Of a stretch of 64,000 nt of DNA, positions 1 to 12,500 are shown piece by piece (position 1 is the first letter of the stretch; the number at the start of each line of letters is the position of its first letter). The stretch is taken from contig LS997563.1 of assembly GCA_000469685.2 (NCBI GenBank), positions 41,766,468-41,830,467 of the forward strand, given 5' to 3'. The notes under the pieces are model-generated. The model was not told the origin of the DNA and ran no database searches. It saw only the letters and a list, made by a program, of their open reading frames with translations. This DNA comes from Haemonchus contortus. Its lineage: Eukaryota; Nematoda; Chromadorea; Rhabditida; Trichostrongylidae. The position numbers and the translations under genes were made by a program.

Positions 1-92
1 TCTTGTTTACAAACACATACATCAACAATAAATAATATTATTTATTCAAAAATCCACATTATTCTATACGTTTCGTTTCGTTCAACATTTGT

Positions 93-108
93 GGCCCTAA
101 AGAGGACC
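93..108 (-). terminator. Histone-type mRNA 3' stem-loop
   Basis: Read on the minus strand this is a 6-bp stem, 4-base loop, 6-bp stem (GGTCCT-CTTT-AGGGCC, one G-U pair). It is preceded by AACCCAAC and followed by ACAAA. This is the layout of the 3' processing hairpin of replication-dependent histone mRNAs, which SLBP binds. It lies about 45-60 bases after the ERA-stop codons at 156-172, a normal distance for a histone gene. No histone body is present, so the hairpin is an orphan. Confidence 0.6.
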
Positions 109-181
109 GTTGGGTTAAATAGTATTCAGATTAACTCGGCGCTATATGCTCCAACTTAAGCACGTTCACTTAAGCACGTTC
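93..181 (-). pseudogene. Remnant of a histone H3 gene 3' end
   Basis: On the minus strand, 154-181 holds two perfect copies of a 14-base unit reading GAACGTGCTTAAGT. The unit contains the codons Glu-Arg-Ala-stop, the last residues of histone H3 (RGERA). A histone 3' stem-loop follows at 93-108. The sequence upstream (182-500, minus strand) does not encode H3, so only the tail survives here and its last codons are duplicated. Seen: the ERA-stop codons, the tandem repeat and the hairpin. Inferred: that this derives from H3 through a rearrangement or partial gene copy. Confidence 0.45.
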
Positions 182-1208
182 ATTTAAATACAGGTTTATA
201 TGTACTGTTGAAATATACAAAGCCCAATTACATTGATAATTCGAGAAGTGGACAATATTTTCGTTGAAATATTGGTCAATTTGACGGCGATGGTGGTATG
301 TGGCGGTGGTAAAGAATATGCGAAAACGAATAAGGATTACATGGGATACAAGTTCATTAGCTTTAACATATTCATGAAAAGTAATCCATCGAATTTTTAG
401 CATACAAGAAATTGTTAGTCTGTTGAGTAGAATCTCAAAATTTCCTACTATGGTTTGAAAAATGATTAATTTGGAGCTCATCTATCCACTGCCACTGGCA
501 ATCCGTCTCCCCTCTCCTCTAGATTCCTCTGTTGATATTTTTTGCTTTGAAACCCTTTCGAAAAGTACTTTCGGTATCGTCTCTTTCAAACAACTTCTTT
601 CTAAAAACGGCCAACTAATTGAAATTCCAATGTAAAAGGGATAAGTCGGTAAATATTTGTTTCCTAGATACCCGTATCCAGCAGAGATATCTTTTCTTCC
701 GTAGCCGATTCAGTGGTGCTAAGCTTATTCGAGATAACCTAGAGCGAGTTTTGGTATCGTCTCTTTTTCCCACTCCTCTTCTAGATAAAATATCATGAAA
801 ACTGATAAAAAAAATAAAGGAAATATAAAAGTCTTCAATTAAAGGGATGCTCACTACAGCTTGCGTGGTCAAAGTGAACACCCGTCTTCACCCAGGATGA
901 CGATCAACTCCTCAAGCTATAGATGGAATTTGTCCCTACCGGGATTCTCCTCTATTCATTGCACCCGGTCCTTCACATCAATCCACGGTAGCATGATCTG
1001 AAGAGAAACTTGTAGGAGATTGGTATCGTATTGGTAGCGTGCAAAGGAGGATAGGAGGTAGTACGGTCGTCCTGGAGTGGATGACCTCTCATAGTGAGTG
1101 CCCGGCTGCATGCTACCTAAGGTACCGTAAAGAGTGAGAGTGCCAAATGGGTGTGACTTACTTACCATTGTTAATCTAAGACTACCTATCACTATATCGC
1201 ATTTCAAC
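182..1208. other. Non-coding stretch upstream of the MULE gene
   Basis: I see no convincing gene here. The 13-base motif GGTATCGTCTCTT occurs at about 573 and again at about 753. I looked for long terminal inverted repeats shared with the 3' side of the transposase gene (3122-3700) and did not find clear ones by eye. Confidence 0.4.
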
Positions 1209-3121
1209 ATGGCTTTTACCCCAGTTCGTGCTGTATTTCAACCTTCACAGCAACGTGGTCGGGACGTTGTAGTCTACATACTACCAAACGACCACGAGCT
1301 GTGCTATGAATTCCATTACAAAAACCGCCTATCCGACGGCATCACCGACGTCTACATTTGCTGCGAATGTCGAGGTCTGAAGGCACGCAATCCTGATGCT
1401 TATCCTCTACCATGCGCTACGTGCAAAGTCAGGAATGGGCTTTTCATAACCGATCCAGCCCATCCTGCTCGCCCACATTTCTGTGAGCCACGTAGTACTC
1501 CTCGTGCTACTGCGAGACGCATGGTACTGGAAAGATGTAATGAGATCAGGCGTACGTCCGCAGATCTCCACAGACCACCAACTGCGGAGATGAATGAGAT
1601 GCTAGCAAGGCTGAGGGAACCAAGATTTGGTGAGTACCGTAGTTAATAAATTTTGTAATATAGGCACCGCTAGGATGCCCTTTGTGCCCTTCGCTGCCAC
1701 GCCCGGGACTAAGCTTTATTTGACCACCCAATCCAATTGATGAAGTAGGAATTCAGAGATTTTTGAAAGGGAAATCGCTGTGTTTAGACGACTTTTCGGT
1801 TCAAGAGCGGAGAGCAATGGTGGAGCAGTTTACCTTTCCCTCCGCAACCGGTCGAGAAAACTTCAGGAGGGCAATACATCGAGCTCAAAGTTTTTCCAGG
1901 AATATTAATGCACAAATTCCTGGCCGGATTGTAGGTTTTTCATATATTACTAGAGTAACCTACGCGTTGAATGACCTTCTATTTGAGGATGCCTCTTTGT
2001 GTTCCTGTCTTGCTGACAGAGAAAATTTCCTACTGTTGGATGACGGAGAGATGATACTCTTGGGAAGTAGGAGCTTATGGGCTGCTGTCTTCAATCAGCT
2101 CACTCTCAGAAGCGTTTTCGTGAGTGGAACACTGACATTTCTTTGAAATTTTCTTAATCTGCCGTTTTCAGGGTGATGGGAGATATAAGCAGATTCCTGC
2201 AGTGGTAAGGCGTGGAGCATCGTCACAATTCTACACCATTATCGGGGAATTCGAAAACTCCTTCGCTATACCACTGCTGTACTCCTTTATACCCGATGGT
2301 ACCGAGGAGACATATAGGAGGCTGTACTCTTGGTTTTGGCGTGAAATTGGTCCCCTTGGAGGTCACCAAGCTCTGACCCACCCAAACTGCAGGGTCATCT
2401 TGGATTTCGAGAAGCCGGCTATGGATGCAGTATTAGGAGAGATGCCAGGAGTGCACCTGAAAGGGTATATTGCACAAATTTTCGCGTATAAAAACACTAT
2501 TGACCAAATTCTCTATTCAGATGTTTCTTTCACTACACTCAATGCATCCTGCGGCATCGTGATGCAGTCAACTTGAGATCCGCGGCAAGCAAGAACAGGG
2601 TTATAGGAGTGTTCTTCCGTAGGATTCAGATGCTTCCTCTATTGCCACCACAGTTCCTAGGCATATCGGAAGCACTCCGAGCCCCTGACCCACCCTTGGT
2701 TACTGTCCAGGAGCATCTTGCCATAATTGCTTTTTTGCGATATTGGCATGATACCTGGGGTCTTGGCGGTCGATTCGACCACACCTTGTGGGATCACTCG
2801 TCGACAGTCGGCTCCCGTACCACTAATCATGCAGAGGGATTTCACACTCGAATTCGCACAGCGTTCCCCAGAGGAACGCCTACACTTGCACAATATTTGG
2901 GGTTCGTTACAGGGCAATTAACCACTGCTAAGTCTTATATTTCACCGGTGAGGGATTTGGCAGCAGCCCCTTATATTAGGCCCCAAGAACTTCAAAGGCA
3001 AGCTGAGATTGCTGCCGAAATGGAGAGATTCAGGGTTGCGCACGTTATTCCCAACATTGCCCCCACCACAAGACAATGTAAAGATTATTTAGATTTCTTG
3101 GCCCAGCGATTAGCGCACTAA
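1209..3121 (+). CDS. Mutator-like (MULE) transposase with intact spliced frame
   Basis: Four exons, 1209-1629, 1749-2119, 2172-2464 and 2521-3121, join in phase to 562 codons (561 residues plus stop). The N-terminal 100 residues carry Cys pairs (CCEC, CATC) and His/Cys residues like a FLYWCH-type DNA-binding zinc finger. The transposase core follows in MULE order: GDGRYKQIP (first Asp), YTIIGEFENSFAIPLLYSF, VILDFEKPAMDAV (second Asp), then LKGCFFHYTQ, created exactly by splicing out the 56-base intron 2465-2520, and finally TTNHAEGFHTRI, which supplies the catalytic Glu. MULE transposases cut and paste DNA through this DDE triad. An AATAAA lies at 3188-3193. The GA-start acceptor of exon 2 (ATGAAGTAG) is weak, but it is the only one that keeps the frame. 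I found no terminal inverted repeats, so it could also be a domesticated gene. Confidence 0.85.
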
Positions 3122-3992
3122 AATCCCAACTACTGTTGTTGTCATTGCTGTTGTTGTTGTTGCTCAATATTTTAAGTAATGTATAATAATAAAGAGATTT
3201 GCACATTCTCTATGCAAAACGCATAATCATCATTAAAAAAAAGGAGAAAAACTACGTGTAAAAAAGTTACCCCTTACTGTTGTGTCTTTTCTCGACTGTA
3301 GGCGCCTATTGGTCGAGCACTATCCACGTGAATCAGCGCTGGCATGGCGAATCTTCACGATTGCAGCTATCTCTGTGCTCTAGCCAGCTGAGAGTGAGGT
3401 GGGTAGAGACGCAGCGAGGTGATGACAAGCGCACGCCTGAGTCATCGGTACCCTCCTTTCTCTGCGCTATGGCCTTTCGCGGCCAGAGACGTAGAGAAAG
3501 TTCAAGTAGTCACGTAACCCTTCAATACTGCAGAACGAGGGTGTGCAACAATATCTCGAGTTAATGTGCTCCAATGTAAACCCGAGCGCCCAACTCGTGT
3601 GCCCCGCCTCCTCCTATGTTTCTAATTTCCTTGGACCGACTTGGTTATTTTAGATTGCTCGCAACGTTTTCAGTATTTTATGGGTAACATCCTCTCATTT
3701 TCAGGGAATGTTCACCTACGTTTCGTTCCCACATCCCAAATCTCATTAGTGGGCGCGGCTTGTTGTGCTCGATGAGCGCGGCGGTCCCAAGAAGATCTGT
3801 CTTCCGTCCTTTGATATTTGTCTGCGTTATTTTTGCATAAGAAATTGAATCAGAAGTTTTCTTTTCCATCTAATTGTGTTGTTATTGTATTTTGTTAGCT
3901 TTAGAACGTTTAATATTCCGTTTAATATTGCAATTATTCCGCTCTCTATTAGTATCATTCTGTAATCATCGTATAATGCCTGTTTTGCAGGT
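3122..3992 (+). promoter_or_regulatory. Intergenic region with presumed prohibitin-2 promoter and splice acceptor at 3990
   Basis: This stretch starts with the 3' UTR of the transposase gene (TTG-rich run 3133-3163, AATAAA at 3188). A GC-richer block follows at 3280-3600 with a CACGTG E-box at 3325-3330. The prohibitin ATG sits two bases after a strong acceptor, TGTTTTGCAG (3981-3990). That placement is typical of spliced-leader trans-splicing in nematodes, though a cis-spliced 5' UTR exon is equally possible. No other coding signal was seen. Confidence 0.45.
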
Positions 3993-6032
3993 ATGGCTGG
4001 AAAGCAGGGCCAGGAAGCCATGAAGAAAGCTCTTCAGAGCGCCAAAGGTGCAGGTGCTGGAATAGGGCTGATCGCAGCAGCAGGAGTTGCTGTCTATGGG
4101 ATTTCCCAATCAATGTTTACCGGTACTCTTTGCAGAATCTTTACAGTTATCATTTTATATTTTTAAGCCTCCAGTGTCATTTTTCAAGACGTTTTATACC
4201 TTTATTACGATATACATTGTGTAACCAAACTGCGTCTCAAAGTCCGAGTGCTAACGATAAAAATGAAACTGCATACTACTTATCTCTAGTATTGAGGATT
4301 GACACATAATTTACTTTTAAACCTATTTGAAATTAATCCAGCAGTAAGCAGTAGAGTGATGGTGTTCGAGCATCAGTACTTCCTATTTTTTTTTTACATT
4401 TCAACTCTTATTTCTTGAGAAGATATCCTGAAGCTTCGTATCCGTCTACTTCAAAGGAGAAGTTCTGGAGCTCCTTGACGGCATTCTTTCTATTTGATTT
4501 CAGTGGATGCTGGTCACCGGGCTATCATGTTCAACCGTATTGGCGGTCTCTCCAATGACGTATACAAAGAGGGATTGCATTTCCGAATTCCTTGGTTCCA
4601 GTATCCCATCATTTATGATATCCGTGCTCGACCAAACCAGGTTAGTATTTAAGAATTAACGGTGGCCTCTAATCGTGTTTCTGTAGAACTGAGGTTCTAC
4701 TTTTTAGATTCGCTCCCCTACTGGAAGCAAAGATCTGCAGATGGTCAACATTGGCCTCCGAGTTCTGTCTCGTCCAAATCCTGAACAGCTAGTTAGAATG
4801 TACCGAACGCTTGGGCAGAACTGGGAAGAAAGAGTATTGCCTTCGATTTGCAATGAGGTGACGTCTTGATTTATTTAATGGATTTGAAGTTGTTTGATTC
4901 CAATGTTTCTATTGATGTTTTTTGTCCTTGCAGGTTCTCAAAAGTGTAGTGGCAAAGTTCAACGCTTCGCAGCTTATTACCCAACGTCAACAGGTGCTCT
5001 TTTCCTTGCTTTTTGATCCTCCATCCAGATTACGTTGGTTTTAATTTCCATCCTGATTTTCTCCCAGAGCAAGTTGTTTTGAAAGAAATGCTATCGTTTT
5101 CTTATGAATTAGTAATGATACTATGGGATTAATGTGGTTAGAAGTGATTTATTTGATTTCCTCTTATATGATCTCACTTTCAAGGTGTCAATGCTAGTTA
5201 GGAAAGCCCTCATTGAGCGAGCACTAGACTTCAATATCATCCTCGACGACGTGTCGCTTACAGAATTGGCTTTCTCGCCCCAATATTCAGCTGCCGTAGA
5301 GGCGAAACAGGTGGAAATAAAAGTTCTATTAACAATAGTGTTTGGAGTTTTCGGCGTTTTCGTTTTTTTTCTAATTTGATTCTGATTGGTTTGTGTTTTC
5401 TAGTTATCCATTATCTTTACTTATGGTTAACTAACTGAAGAAATCTTAGGTAGCCGCTCAAGAAGCTCAGCGCGCGTCTTTCCTCGTTGAACGAGCCAAG
5501 CAACAGCGTCAAGAGAAAATTGTCCAAGCAGAAGGAGAAGCTGCATCAGCGAAACTGGTAGGCTCCAGAGTTTTCTCAGTTATCACTTTGTTATTTGAAA
5601 TTGTCGGTAATCTTGACGAACTTAGAAAGAGTCTCTAAGTTTGTTGTAAGGCACGACATAGATAGAAAAGATTTCTATACTACGAGCTTTTGTAAAAGTA
5701 AAAAGCTCGTTAATTCTTATCTAACATTCTCTTTTTTGTATTACTTGATTAATTTCCTCTTTTTATGGAAAATTATGCAATGATTATTTAGCTGGGAGAG
5801 GCGATGAAAGCAGATCCTGGTTTCTTGAAATTGCGAAAGATCCGAGCTGCTCAGACTATTGCCCGAGTTGTTTCTGAATCAAATAACAATAAGGTACGAC
5901 TCCTTTATTTTTTTGCGAGTACTCGATTGAATTGACTAAATTCCGCTTCAGGTTTACTTACCAGCTGGTGGGCTTATGCTGAATATAGCTGATTCTGATT
6001 ATATGAACATCCACGATGGAAAAAGAAGGTAA
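3993..6032 (+). CDS. phb-2: Prohibitin-2, mitochondrial inner-membrane scaffold
   Basis: Eight exons, 3993-4122, 4504-4640, 4708-4857, 4934-4993, 5185-5310, 5450-5557, 5792-5893 and 5952-6032, join without a break to about 297 residues, the usual length of PHB-2. The N-terminus is short and basic, followed by one membrane segment ([20 protein letters not shown], about residues 20-39). Then comes the SPFH/band-7 domain ([45 protein letters not shown]-like [12 protein letters not shown]) and a C-terminal coiled coil ([30 protein letters not shown]). Prohibitin-2 assembles with prohibitin-1 into rings in the mitochondrial inner membrane, which support cristae, m-AAA protease control and mitophagy. 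The start is set by a splice acceptor two bases upstream. It is a single gene, not clearly in an operon. Nothing is missing. Confidence 0.97.
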
Positions 6033-6518
6033 TCGTCTGACTTAATTCCGCCCGAGGCCTCCAGAATGACTTGTTTTACAATGTGTTATTCCGAGTTATA
6101 AGTGTAAACATTGATTACATACAGATTAGGTTAGATTTTCAGAGTTGTAGTTGTTATAAGTTGTTACGGTATCATTAAACTTTGTTATTCTCGACTTTCT
6201 TTTCGCTTGTTAGTTACAGTAGGACTCGAATTTGTTTTGGCTATAAATATTCATAAACTTTTATTCTTGTAACAAACCAAAACTCTTTAGTTTGAAGTGA
6301 AGACTTATGAAAGACTTATGACACGTCGTTATGTACAAACATGAGCGATCAAAATAGATAACCATCTCATAACCTGTGCATGTTTAACTAAAAAATTCTG
6401 TATGGGGCAATAGAAGTAGCAGTGTAAGCTCAAGACATGGAAAAACGACGTAAAACAGTCGAGTCCTATATTCGAGTCATTTCAAACTAATGACTAGAAT
6501 ACTAATGAGATCTTTTGA
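6033..6518. other. Convergent 3' intergenic spacer
   Basis: AT-rich spacer between the stop of prohibitin-2 (plus strand) and the stop of the DB-module gene (minus strand). It must hold both 3' UTRs. I saw no further gene or repeat. Confidence 0.5.
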
Positions 6519-9500
6519 TTAATTGTTTTGAATATGATCCCTGAAGCAAGATTTGATGTCGTTCAATACACTCCAGCATGGTAACATGGAAACATCAGCC
6601 TGTAAAAAAAAAAGTTTAAAATTGATTGTTACGAATAATTCTTTAGACATAGGCTGCTCATTAATTTCTAATCGCGTAAACATCCGATCGGCAATGGCGC
6701 ATTTCAATCCAACACAATCCTGTTCGATGACATTTGCTTCACACACACACACAGAACTTATTTGGCAGCAGCATCGGCTAAGCTGGTTATTTAGCATGTG
6801 GAACTTGATGCTTGTCTGATTGACTGAACGACTGATTGATTATTGGCGCTTTGTCCGATATTAAAGACCACAAACACAGTGACCGAAATGTAAAAATGAT
6901 TTATCAGCGACGGACTTTCGAAGATATCCAAAGCTTATGCCGATATTCCCTTCTAAGAGGTTAAGTATCATCTACTCGATGTCATTAGTATTTGACCTCG
7001 GCTAAGTTATGTAAGCACTAAATTATACATCGGATACCCACCCCTATACAATGTCTTCGCGTGGGCACCCGATGTACAAATTAGTGCTTACATCCTCCCA
7101 GACGAGTCTGGTGGTACCAGTCAACCGACTCCGGAGGGATGGAAACCTTTGTTGGCCTAGACGAATATCGATCCGAGATGAAAACTGGACCATGCCACTA
7201 CGTCACCTCCCATTATGGAAGTCGGTGTTTTATAGTTCTAAAACAATTTCATGTGGAGATCCTCTAGTGACAAGTAGTGCACTATCACACACGAATGGTG
7301 ATCTGTACGAATTCTGGATCGGTATCCACCTGAGCCAATCAAACCTCCATCCTTCCGATGTCGGTCACTTGGCGCCACACCCGTCTGGGATAAAAAGCAC
7401 TAACTTGTACAAAGCTGGCCACCGCAAGTCATTGTATAGGCCATATACGCATTCAATACTCCACTACGATTCCGTATACAAGTCGGATGCGTATGCGCAT
7501 CCCTCCGACGGGATTGATTAACGCCCCGAGACTAAGATTTAGACTTTATTCATGGCTGACGACGAATTACGGTCATAGGAAATCGATTCTTTGATGCCTT
7601 TCAAAAGGCAAGGATGACAGAACAGGCTGAGAATGGAAACTTTTGCGATGTTGCGTATGTCCGACGTGATGGACGTAAAAACCGATAAATGCCTTATTGT
7701 TCGTAGATATTGGAGGAAAAAAGAAGAATACCCACCTGGAAGGTGTTGCCCGGTCGCATATTGCAAAATCCGAGACATTTGTTGCCGGCGCTGGTGGTGT
7801 GCACTCCACGCTCAATACAACATTGTGTATGGTCATCGGATTGAGCGGCACACTGCATCAGATCGAGTCCATGTGATTGTGGGCATGGATCCGTACCCAG
7901 GAACATACCAGTCAACTGAAATATCTCTTATTAACCTTCAGACTTTCTCTTTAAGGGTTGAACATCTAAAATGAAAAGGTTTTTTGGTAAAAACGTAGTT
8001 AGAGGAACCCGCTGTCCCCCATCTCCTATCTGCGCGCTCGGCGTGTCGCGGCGCGGACCGCTACGCATAACAGAAGTTTCGCGAACTAAGGTCCGAGGGG
8101 GTTCCATTGCATGTGGAATGGGTCCTTTTCTGTTGTTATCGCAATTGGAAAGAAATCCCGCTGAACATACCGTCTTCTTGTTCAGTACGTCGAAGTTACA
8201 TATCCGTTCACAGGGCTTTGCGACCTTGATCGATTTGCAACAACTCAAGAATATATCGTTTGCATTCTGAAATTCAAGGGTTCGCATTCTGAAATTCAAT
8301 GGCTTGAAGTTGGGGTCGTTATCGTATCGGAGAAAATTGGAATACCTTGGCAGTGCTCAGAGGAGCTGCAACTTTTGGAACTGGCCTATTGGGAACAACG
8401 ATATTCAAAGGAGGTCGCTGTTGTTTAGCTGGTACAGGACGAGGCTGCGGTACCGGTGGTGGTGAACGAGTGGTTGCGACAACTCTGAAAAATTAGTAGT
8501 TACTTTCATAGTACTGCTTTTGATTGGCTTTCCACAAAGAAGATCCGAAAAAGATTTGTTCATAAGAAACCGCTTTGCATAACAGCCTATTCTTAGAAGA
8601 CACTTGAGGAAAAAGCTGAATTTCAAGCAAAATCGTAGAACAAGCAATAAAAAGTAATAGACTATGAGCACATGGGAATACCGTGACTCATTAACTCTTA
8701 TTAGAAAAAAATCGGTAGAATGGGAAGAAAAGAAGTGGCTGTCGGTTTGTCAAGCGGTCCAATACAATCAATCGCGGGCGAATTTCGGGCACCGAATTTT
8801 TCAGGTCAAAATTTTGATTGACTTTTCATTTGCATAGGCCAATGTAAGCCAGTACCGTAAACGCCAGTCACTATAGCCATACTCCCGAACAATTCTCATT
8901 CTGATTGATCCATGAAAAAATCCTCTTGAGCAGGTTTAGACACAGGTTTGAGCCTTAGGCTCTACATGAGTCAGCGGCACAACCGTCAGGGTGTGGTGCA
9001 GTAGGAACGAAATCGTCGCGTCGCGGCAAGAGGGAAACCGCGTGCGAAGGAATGTATCAGAATGCAGCAGCAAGTAAGAAATACAGGAACAAAAGAACTA
9101 ACAGTAGAATCATGCCAAAAGTAATAATCGCATAGCGATCGAGTTGTATGAAGAACGTTAGAGCCGTAATAACGACGAAACGAAGTTCGCGACAGCCGCG
9201 TGCGGCGTATCGATTACACAAAATCGTTCCTAGTGCCCGTCTCACAACCGTCGTGACCCATTCTGATCGTTCTTGACATCACTGGCATTATTTATAACAG
9301 CTCTATATTCAAAGAAATATAAGGCATCAAAAAAGTAGTAGAGTGAAAATTGCGACCCCAAAGATAGGATCCACAAAGGACGCTGACGAACAAATGGTTA
9401 GATAGATCGTAATAAGTGACAAAAAAGACCGGCTTAACCGACATACACGCCCAAAGTTGCCCGAGTTCTCATGCTGTTGCAGAGGCTGTAGAGATTATAT

Positions 9501-12500
9501 GGTTGTACGCAATGGCACACACACATTTGGACAGCTCGTCCAATTACCTTTTCCACGCAACTTTTGTCGCCAAATTCTCGTCCAAACCTTGGTTTTACTA
9601 CTTTATTAAGCTCTATATTTCTCTGGAGATAACGATTTTTGTGCTATTCTGGATTCTGCATTGTTATTCGTCTGAATTTAGATACTCTAGAATTATCGTG
9701 AACTGCGCTTTGAATTCGAATGAATGCTGTCTGATATGATCAGTTCGAAATGCTTTAAATCACTCATGGAAAGTCAAATAAATAAACAAATGAGTAAACA
9801 AACAAACAGATAAACCAATAAATAACTGATTGCATACAAAAAACGCAAACAAAACAGATCGCTGTCATCATAAAATACATTGGTCATGTTTGACTTAACC
9901 CGGTTTATAAACAGTTAGGAGGTTATATACGCCGAAATGGTTACCTGGTGTTTACTGGAGCAGGTCGGGGCCTGGTATGTGGACGACGGACCACTGACCC
10001 GGAAACATCGTTACTCTGAAAACCAAAATGTATTGTTCGCCAGTACTTCTGTAGGCCCTACATTCTCTACAGGCTATCACTTTGCTAGTTTTTCAATCTT
10101 TCTGGTCATAGCGACGTATAGGAGGATATCATGAGAAGGTGGGATGTTGAAATGATGAAGAATGGTCATCTGGCGTCTTATCAGCCGTCTGGTCGCGGTC
10201 TTTGGTCAGCGGATCATTGGTTTTATTCTATTCCATTGAATCTTTGAAAAAACCTGGTTCCAGTTACGCGGGACCAATATCTCGGAGGAAAAGTCGAGAA
10301 TTCGGAAATTCGAGACGGATTTTTTGGCCACTCGGACTTTCTGGTCTCTCTTCATTACGGTAGGCAAAGTGGTGATTTTCAATTCTGATAAGAGCCAAAC
10401 AAAAGCTTTGCGGAAGACGTCGTCCAATCCCAATGATAGCTCGAGACTGTTCGATATGAAATGGGTGGTTTTTATTGGCGTTGCCCAACTAAACAGGTAG
10501 AAAAACGAAAATGAGTGGAACTCCAATTCGTGGCGCATCCTAGCAGCTGACCACTTAAGGTGTCGACGATTTCTAGCTATAACTAGAAGACTCACCTTTA
10601 ACTTTTTGTTTTGGACCGTTCTTGGTGGCTGAATCACTCGTCTGAACTGAAATCGCTTCTTTAGTGACGGATTTGGGTACGACGTGCTCCTTAGCACTAT
10701 TCCATTACTTACTTGATCTGCTGGAGTTGTTTTCGCAATGTCTTCAATGTAGCTGGGGTGAAGACCATCAATCAGTTTCTCCTCAGGACCGTATGCTTCC
10801 ACTAGTGACTATAAATCAGAATGAGATGGGTACATAATAAAAACGCACATAGTTTCTTTCTGACATCTAGGTGTGTTCGGGAGTATTTCAGAATAGTGAC
10901 TTGATTTACTGATCATTGAAAATTTTAAGATTTATAGACGAAAAACAATCTTGCAAAAAAAGTTATTCCCAAGACTTCCAGGGGTAAAAATAGCAAAAAA
11001 AGTGAAAAGGTAAGTGGTTATTGTTCGGTCGTTTTGAAAAGTCCAAATCGAAGACGTTTGGTTGAACGAACATTGCTCGGGTCATTTCATATCAAACATG
11101 TATTGATTGATTTCATCGATTTTTTTGGCGAAGATCTTGTCTTTTGTCTTGTTTCGATTTTTTTGTTGTCTCACATCTGAGGGATAGAAGAAATATAGTT
11201 TTATAAAAATAGGAAAAATTGGCACTAATCGATCCGTTTCTGGAATGCGCCCTTACATTGAATTCCATTCGAAAATTTCGTAACGTTTTATATGTGTTTT
11301 ATATGTGTATGAGGCCTATACAATGGCATGTGATGCCCAGCGGATGTAAAAGTCTGCAATTCTAGCTTATTGGACGAGTTTGGTACCAACTGACCGACCC
11401 CGTGGCTTAGTTAACTTTTGCGAATATGGACTGACTCGACCCTCTCTCCATGCCAGATAGTGTAGGCCCACTCGTCACTACCCCACCTCCGCCCACGTAG
11501 CTGCATAATCTTTGGAAACAGACCCTGGAAGCCCTTTAGAATCAAATTGCCGTATTCAGCTCCTTGGCAGTCCTTTATGGAAAAAGCCATTGTTCTCATT
11601 AGGAAGTGCTAGATGAGCTCTGAAGAGGGACAACGTTCACCACTGAAGAAACGCTTGATACTTGAGTACCTGATTGTAAAGCACACTCCAAAGCATTTCA
11701 AACTCTACACGTGCTTTACGGTGGTGATGAAGCGGATTTCGCTCTTCTACCAAAAAATAATTCTAGAAGGAAGTGTTCCAAGCGTCAGAGCGTTCGAGAT
11801 CGATGACGTCCAACCACAACATGAGGACAATCACAAAGAGACCAAAACCTAAGTGCTTAATTGTTGTCAAACTGGTAAATATGCATTTAACTAGTTATAT
11901 TACATGTTGGTTCCCATGAGTGTCACCCCTGCTCCTAGCCACGCCCATTTTTGAGCACCTTCCTCCACAGCAAGTTATGCGTCACCTCTCTAACAGACGC
12001 ACTTTCAGTGTGCTTATGAACATTCCAACCCCTCACTTCTTACAAATCTGTTCACTGTCTTCAAAGCTCATATTGAATAAGCCCTGTTGGTCATACCAAA
12101 AGTGGAAAGGTTGTTACCCTCACAAGTCAGGTATAATGTGTGGGTGCAAGCACAAAGTCCGTCCACGTTGTCCCAAGGCTTTCATCCTATCAGGTTCGGG
12201 TAATTAGCTGCTGTTAAAAACCCATCCGACCAGTGCAGAGGGTTAAATAAAAAACTTGATGTCTGGCTCACTCTGGGACTTTCAGTTACTGTGAACTCAG
12301 TTGTGGCATTTTTTCTTGGACTTCCCCAGCACCGTTAAGAAGCAGGATAAGTGATCGCTCTGTTCTTGTAAATAGTGATTAGATAAACACGAGAAGCAGG
12401 ACTTTATACAGCTCCTTCCCCGTTCTGAATCCACTGCTGTCGGCACCCAGTAAAACGAAGCGAAGCTCTGAAGGAGGACGAGCGTCGTTCGGGAGAATCA

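Noticed and set aside
7573..7851. Terminal DB-gene exon PVLSSLPFERHQRIDFL after a CTCAG acceptor
   Set aside because: It lacks the last two cysteines of the module. Exon 6519-6599 (ADVSMLPCWSVLNDIKSCF) supplies both and joins in phase.
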